Origin: Syntrophobacterales bacterium | GTDB lineage: Bacteria > Desulfobacterota > Syntrophorhabdia > Syntrophorhabdales > WCHB1-27 | DNA length: 6,928 nt | Direction: 5' to 3' | Assembly: GCA_017881765.1 (NCBI GenBank) | Contig: JADGQN010000256.1 | Coordinates: 1-6,928 of the forward strand | In this document: positions 4,661-6,928 of the stretch, piece by piece | How positions within the stretch are numbered: the first letter of the stretch is position 1 | Layout: each line of letters opens with the position of its first letter | Program-made: the position numbers and the translations under genes | The notes under the pieces: model-generated | Told to the model about the DNA's origin: nothing | What the model saw: only the letters and a program-made list of their open reading frames with translations | The model's database searches: none

Positions 4661-4886
4661 CAGCCCCTCTGATCTCCGCATGATCGAGTGAAGCCGTGGC
4701 GTAGAATAGCGCTGCCTGAATGTCTTCTCTATGTAACTCGGGATACCCCGACAGCAGTTGATCCCACGACTCTCCCTCGGCTACCTGCTCGAGTATGACA
4801 GAAACAGGAATTCTCGTCCCTTTTATTACCGGTTTACCGTTGCAGACCCGAGGGTCAATCTCTACGCGATCTAATAGTGTGTTCAT
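4653..4886 (-). CDS. DUF433 antitoxin
   Basis: The 77-residue protein carries the DUF433 signature VEIDPRVCNGKPVIKGTRIP (8-27), followed by VILEQVAEGES (30-40), GYPELHREDIQAAL (47-60) and FYATAS. The family folds as a small helix-turn-helix protein and acts as antitoxin and operon repressor, usually beside DUF5615 toxins. The ATG at 4886 is preferred over one seven codons upstream because GGAGG (4894-4898) lies seven bases before it and the signature begins soon after. It is first in a four-frame minus-strand operon and overlaps the next frame by eight bases. With its normal toxin reduced to a stub, whether it can neutralise the PIN protein encoded downstream is open. Confidence 0.88.
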   Translation of the reverse strand: MNTLLDRVEIDPRVCNGKPVIKGTRIPVSVILEQVAEGESWDQLLSGYPELHREDIQAALFYATASLDHAEIRGAGG

Positions 4887-4927
4887 GGTGGATCCTCCAG
4901 CGTGCACGACATATAGGCTAACACCAA

Positions 4928-4955
4928 ATTATATCAGATAGTTGCGGTCTGTCAA
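4928..4955 (-). promoter_or_regulatory. Consensus promoter of the toxin-antitoxin operon
   Basis: On the minus strand TTGACA (4950-4955) and TATAAT (4928-4933) are both perfect and separated by 16 bases. The start near 4921 gives a leader of about 35 bases. A small dyad, GCGG (4944-4947) with CCGC (4957-4960), straddles the -35 box and could be an operator for repression by the antitoxin; with four-base arms that is only a suggestion. Confidence 0.75.
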
Positions 4956-5209
4956 CCCGCAGGAGCTTCGCTTCCTTACGGGATGTCACATGCGCGGAGC
5001 GCTGAGGGGTGGACAGGATTGACGTAGTATCCTTACAGGATGCTACGCTATCACAATGCTGGCCACGGACACGCTCATCTGTGTACATCTCTCATGGCTC
5101 TTATCGGCGTATATCTGTGATAGAAAATTCTTCCTACCGTCTTCACATTGCTTTAGTGTTAGCGCAGCATCCCGTAGGGGAGCATAGCGGTCTTCCACCA
5201 GCCTTTCCC
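4956..5209. repeat. Gene-free stretch with three copies of a short palindromic motif
   Basis: No believable gene lies here. The motif CATCCCGTARGGRAGC occurs on the minus strand at 4970-4985 and on the plus strand at 5168-5183. A related copy at 5027-5042 reads GTATCCTTACAGGATG and forms a longer perfect-looking hairpin, CGTAGTATCCT with AGGATGCTACG (5023-5033 and 5037-5047). The first copy sits inside a dyad closed by CCCG and CGGG (4956-4982). CTATCACA (5048-5055) and TGTGATAG (5116-5123) form another inverted pair. No T-run follows any of these, so they are not plain terminators. They look like dispersed REP-type repeats. Confidence 0.5.
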
Positions 5210-5745
5210 TTATCTATTGGATAAGCGAACCAGGGACCTTTCAACAACGGCTAAGCTATTCGATAAAGGGGTTTGCGCTAAAAGCAAGGCACACAGGACG
5301 CCGGCTGTATTGGCGCACATGTCGGCATACTCGAACGTACGGTAACCGCTGGGACGCTGAAGGTATTCGAGAGTCACTCCCAACATAACAAAGGCCAGTG
5401 CCTAATCACCGTCTGTCTTAATCGTCCCAGTGAAACGAACGTTCTAGCGAAGCGGACGTCCTACGCCGTCTTATCATCCCACGTCCAACGGTACAGCCAT
5501 CGGACTCGATTCCTCGTATATATTTGGGCAAACCATAGCATCATAAAGGCATAAGCTGCGAAGTGCTCAAGCTTGTCGCTGCCCTTGAACTCCGCCGGGT
5601 TGGGTGGATTCGGCATCAGAGAAGCAATGATCACCAGACAACCAAAATGAGGCCCATAGTGAGCCACAGTTTTCGAATTGTTATGTTCGGGTTTCGTTAG
5701 AGGACAGAGTAAGTTGACGTAGTTAACAATGTCCCTTCGGCCCAC
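5210..5745 (-). pseudogene. VanZ-family membrane protein, interrupted
   Basis: Two parts of one VanZ-like protein lie in different frames. The N-terminal part, read down from 5745, has a membrane segment FGCLVIIASLMP (34-45), NPPNPAEF, the signature SDKLEHFAAY (56-65) and a second hydrophobic stretch MMLWFAQIYTR, ending RVRWLY at 5491. The C-terminal part, from 5401 to the stop at 5210, reads ALAFVMLGVTLEYLQ and then GYRTFEYADMCANTAG with a last hydrophobic segment and AQTPL. Joined directly the two would make a normal VanZ domain. Between them are 89 bases with stops, which also shift the frame. The 5' end lacks a convincing start: the GTG at 5745 has no ribosome binding site and directly follows the stop of the upstream gene. 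VanZ relatives are small membrane proteins, some giving teicoplanin resistance, most of unknown role. Confidence 0.75.
5402..5490. repeat. 89-base insertion with imperfect tandem repeat inside the VanZ gene
   Basis: The limits are set by where the VanZ protein stops (TAC codon ending at 5491) and resumes (GCA codon at 5401), so they are good to a few bases. Within it CCTAATCACCGTCTGTCTTA (5401 on) and CCTACGCCGTCTTATCATCC (5460 on) are gapped copies of one unit, each followed by an AACG. Two 8-bp palindromes, GAACGTTC (5442-5449) and GGACGTCC (5458-5465, within a few bases), lie in the middle. No target duplication is obvious. It resembles a REP-like or MITE-like insertion. Confidence 0.5.
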
Positions 5746-6928
5746 CTATTTCCGTATTCTGAGCACCAAGCTCAGGAAGTACAAGAAAGCGAATCCGCAG
5801 GCCAGCAGTCCCCAGAACCCGGTCGCCAGCTTCGACACCGTGAAGTTGACGGTCTGATGCGGGTTCTCGGGGTTGCCTACGACATCTGTCGACCAATACT
5901 CGAGCTGGTGGGCTCCGGAACTTGAAAGCGTCACGACGATGCCTTCGGTCTGCGACCCGCCGTCGACCCGGTAGTACGTATGCGCGACACCGGAGCCGCC
6001 GGCGTTGTCCAATGCAGTCAGGTGGATCGTCGCCGCACTCACGTACGAGGCCTGCGCGTCGGACGTGGTCGTCGGAGCGATAGCGTCGACGGCGAATCCG
6101 AGAGAGACCGTCCACGTCGACGCCAGCGCGCCGCGGAACGACCGGACGCGGTAGTACCACGTGGAGCGCCAGTCCGGCGCGGTGTCGGTCCAGGACGAAG
6201 CGTTCTGTGCGAGCGTGGCCACGGTCGAGAACGCGCCATCCGCCGTAGAGCCGTTCGCGCGCTGCACGACGAACCCGTCCTCGTCCGTGGAGTTGTCGGA
6301 CCAGGTCACGGTGACGCGCGGCCGCGGAGCGCCGCCGTCGGCGACGCGAACGCCGCTCGGAGCGAAGGGCGCGGCGGCCGGGATGCCGCTCCACGCGCCG
6401 CGGTACGCGCGCGCCTTATGGGCGCTCGACGACAACTGCAAGTTGAACGCCCGCCCAACGGTCACCGGCATCGTCTGGGCGGCTACGAACGCGACGCCGC
6501 GCAGCTCGTAGGAGTTGTCGTCGTTGTCATGGACGATCCTGTCGGCCGCCCACGTGGCTCCGCCGTCGGTCGTGCGCCAGAAAGCCTGCAGAGTACCCAC
6601 CGCCACCCCGACCTTCGGCCCGGAGAACGCGACGCTGCGAAGGTTGAGGTCCGCGGGGGTCAGGTTCGGCGACGGCGAGGGCACGGTAACCGTGCTCCAC
6701 GTCGTGCCGCCGTTCGAGGTCGAAAGGAACGTCATCGAGTCCCCTACCGCCCAGCCGTGCAGCGCCTCTCCGAACGTGACGCCGCGCAGGTCGCGGGTCG
6801 TGGGCGATGCCACGGAGACCGGGCCGGTCGTCGTGCTCAGCCGGAGGATCCGCCCGCCGTCCCCGACCGCCACAGCGGTCGTCGCGTTCACACGCGCGAT
6901 GGCGCGGTAGTCGGGCGTCCCGCTCGGG
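5746..6928 (-). CDS. Secreted BNR/YCF48-like repeat protein with FN3 and membrane anchor (5' end outside window)
   Basis: The frame is open from the window edge to TAG at 5746-5748, giving 393 visible residues; the start lies outside. The first half carries three beta-propeller blades of the YCF48/BNR type, recognisable by LRGVTFGEALHGWAVG, LRSVAFSGPKVGVAVG and LRGVAFVAA, with STSNGGTTW and RTTDGGATW turns. Next, about residues 190-280, is a fibronectin III-like domain (VTVTWSDNSTDEDGFVVQR and WYYRVRSF). Then, about 280-365, comes an OmpL47-like beta domain (TALDNAGGSGVAHTYYRVDG, YWSTDVVGNPE). The C-terminus is one membrane helix, FWGLLACGFAFLYFLSLVL, followed by RIRK. It should be exported and held at the membrane by that helix, with the propeller outside; the binding partner is unknown. 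Its DNA is much richer in GC than everything to the left. Confidence 0.85.
   Translation of the reverse strand, partial: PSGTPDYRAIARVNATTAVAVGDGGRILRLSTTTGPVSVASPTTRDLRGVTFGEALHGWAVGDSMTFLSTSNGGTTWSTVTVPSPSPNLTPADLNLRSVAFSGPKVGVAVGTLQAFWRTTDGGATWAADRIVHDNDDNSYELRGVAFVAAQTMPVTVGRAFNLQLSSSAHKARAYRGAWSGIPAAAPFAPSGVRVADGGAPRPRVTVTWSDNSTDEDGFVVQRANGSTADGAFSTVATLAQNASSWTDTAPDWRSTWYYRVRSFRGALASTWTVSLGFAVDAIAPTTTSDAQASYVSAATIHLTALDNAGGSGVAHTYYRVDGGSQTEGIVVTLSSSGAHQLEYWSTDVVGNPENPHQTVNFTVSKLATGFWGLLACGFAFLYFLSLVLRIRK

Noticed and set aside
5009..5224. A 71-codon plus-strand frame in the repeat-bearing stretch
   Set aside because: It starts without a ribosome binding site, runs through two palindromic repeat copies and matches no family pattern.
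5680..5735. Integron attC-like pieces (TAACAATTCG, GTTAG) near the VanZ start
   Set aside because: The required inverted core sites cannot be paired in the right orientation and spacing, and no integron integrase or cassette order is visible.
5723..6394. A 223-codon minus-strand frame, and plus-strand frames at 6161-6511 and 6515-6910
   Set aside because: They are shadow frames of the GC-rich propeller gene; the first is an Arg-rich sequence typical of out-of-frame GC-rich DNA.
1..6928. CRISPR array or phage defence island
   Set aside because: No regularly spaced identical repeats and no cas or known defence nuclease genes are present apart from the PIN toxin operon.

Overview
The window reads as an accessory, much-rearranged stretch of a Gram-negative bacterial chromosome. 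A small PEP-CTERM protein points to an exosortase-bearing organism. A textbook GEMM-I (c-di-GMP-I) riboswitch and a REP-associated tyrosine transposase remnant fit with this, as does a DUF433/PIN toxin-antitoxin cluster. That mix is common in Desulfuromonadota (Geobacter-like) and Nitrospirota genomes, but nothing here fixes the taxon. From about 5746 to the end, base composition becomes strikingly GC-rich and the gene style changes, so that part may have a different origin, or may be an assembly join.

Layout. Bases 1-72 carry the last codons of a plus-strand gene. Bases 73-2730 are a transposable element with a perfect 22-bp inverted repeat near its ends (100-121 and 2683-2704). It has a strong hairpin terminator just inside each repeat, a 599-residue DDE-type transposase with zinc-binding cysteine pairs (182-1981), and a convergent passenger gene for a small secreted FxLYD-like protein. 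The passenger is frameshifted at a run of six T inside its signal peptide. A 5'-truncated reading frame lies between it and the right end. To the right is a minus-strand gene for a 105-residue PEP-CTERM protein with a good promoter. An intergenic stretch follows, holding a terminator-like hairpin and a complete c-di-GMP-I riboswitch on the plus strand (3509-3603). The riboswitch has no recognisable gene downstream; instead the remnant of a Y1 transposase lies there in the opposite orientation.

Bases 3943-4886 are a compact minus-strand operon with overlapping genes under a consensus promoter. It runs from a DUF433 antitoxin, through a 22-codon stub that looks like the start of a DUF5615 toxin, to an intact PIN-domain ribonuclease and a 66-residue possible antitoxin. 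This looks like a toxin-antitoxin locus whose original toxin was replaced. Bases 4956-5209 have no gene but hold three copies of a short palindromic motif. Bases 5210-5745 are a VanZ-family membrane protein gene broken by an 89-base insertion that itself contains an imperfect tandem repeat. From 5746 to the window end is the C-terminal part of a secreted protein with BNR/YCF48-like repeats, a fibronectin III domain, an OmpL47-like domain and a C-terminal membrane anchor.

No single pathway links the genes. The strongest candidates for something new are four: the transposon-end hairpin that appears to combine terminator, promoter -10 and sequestered ribosome binding site; the passenger gene; the orphan riboswitch; and the hybrid toxin-antitoxin operon.
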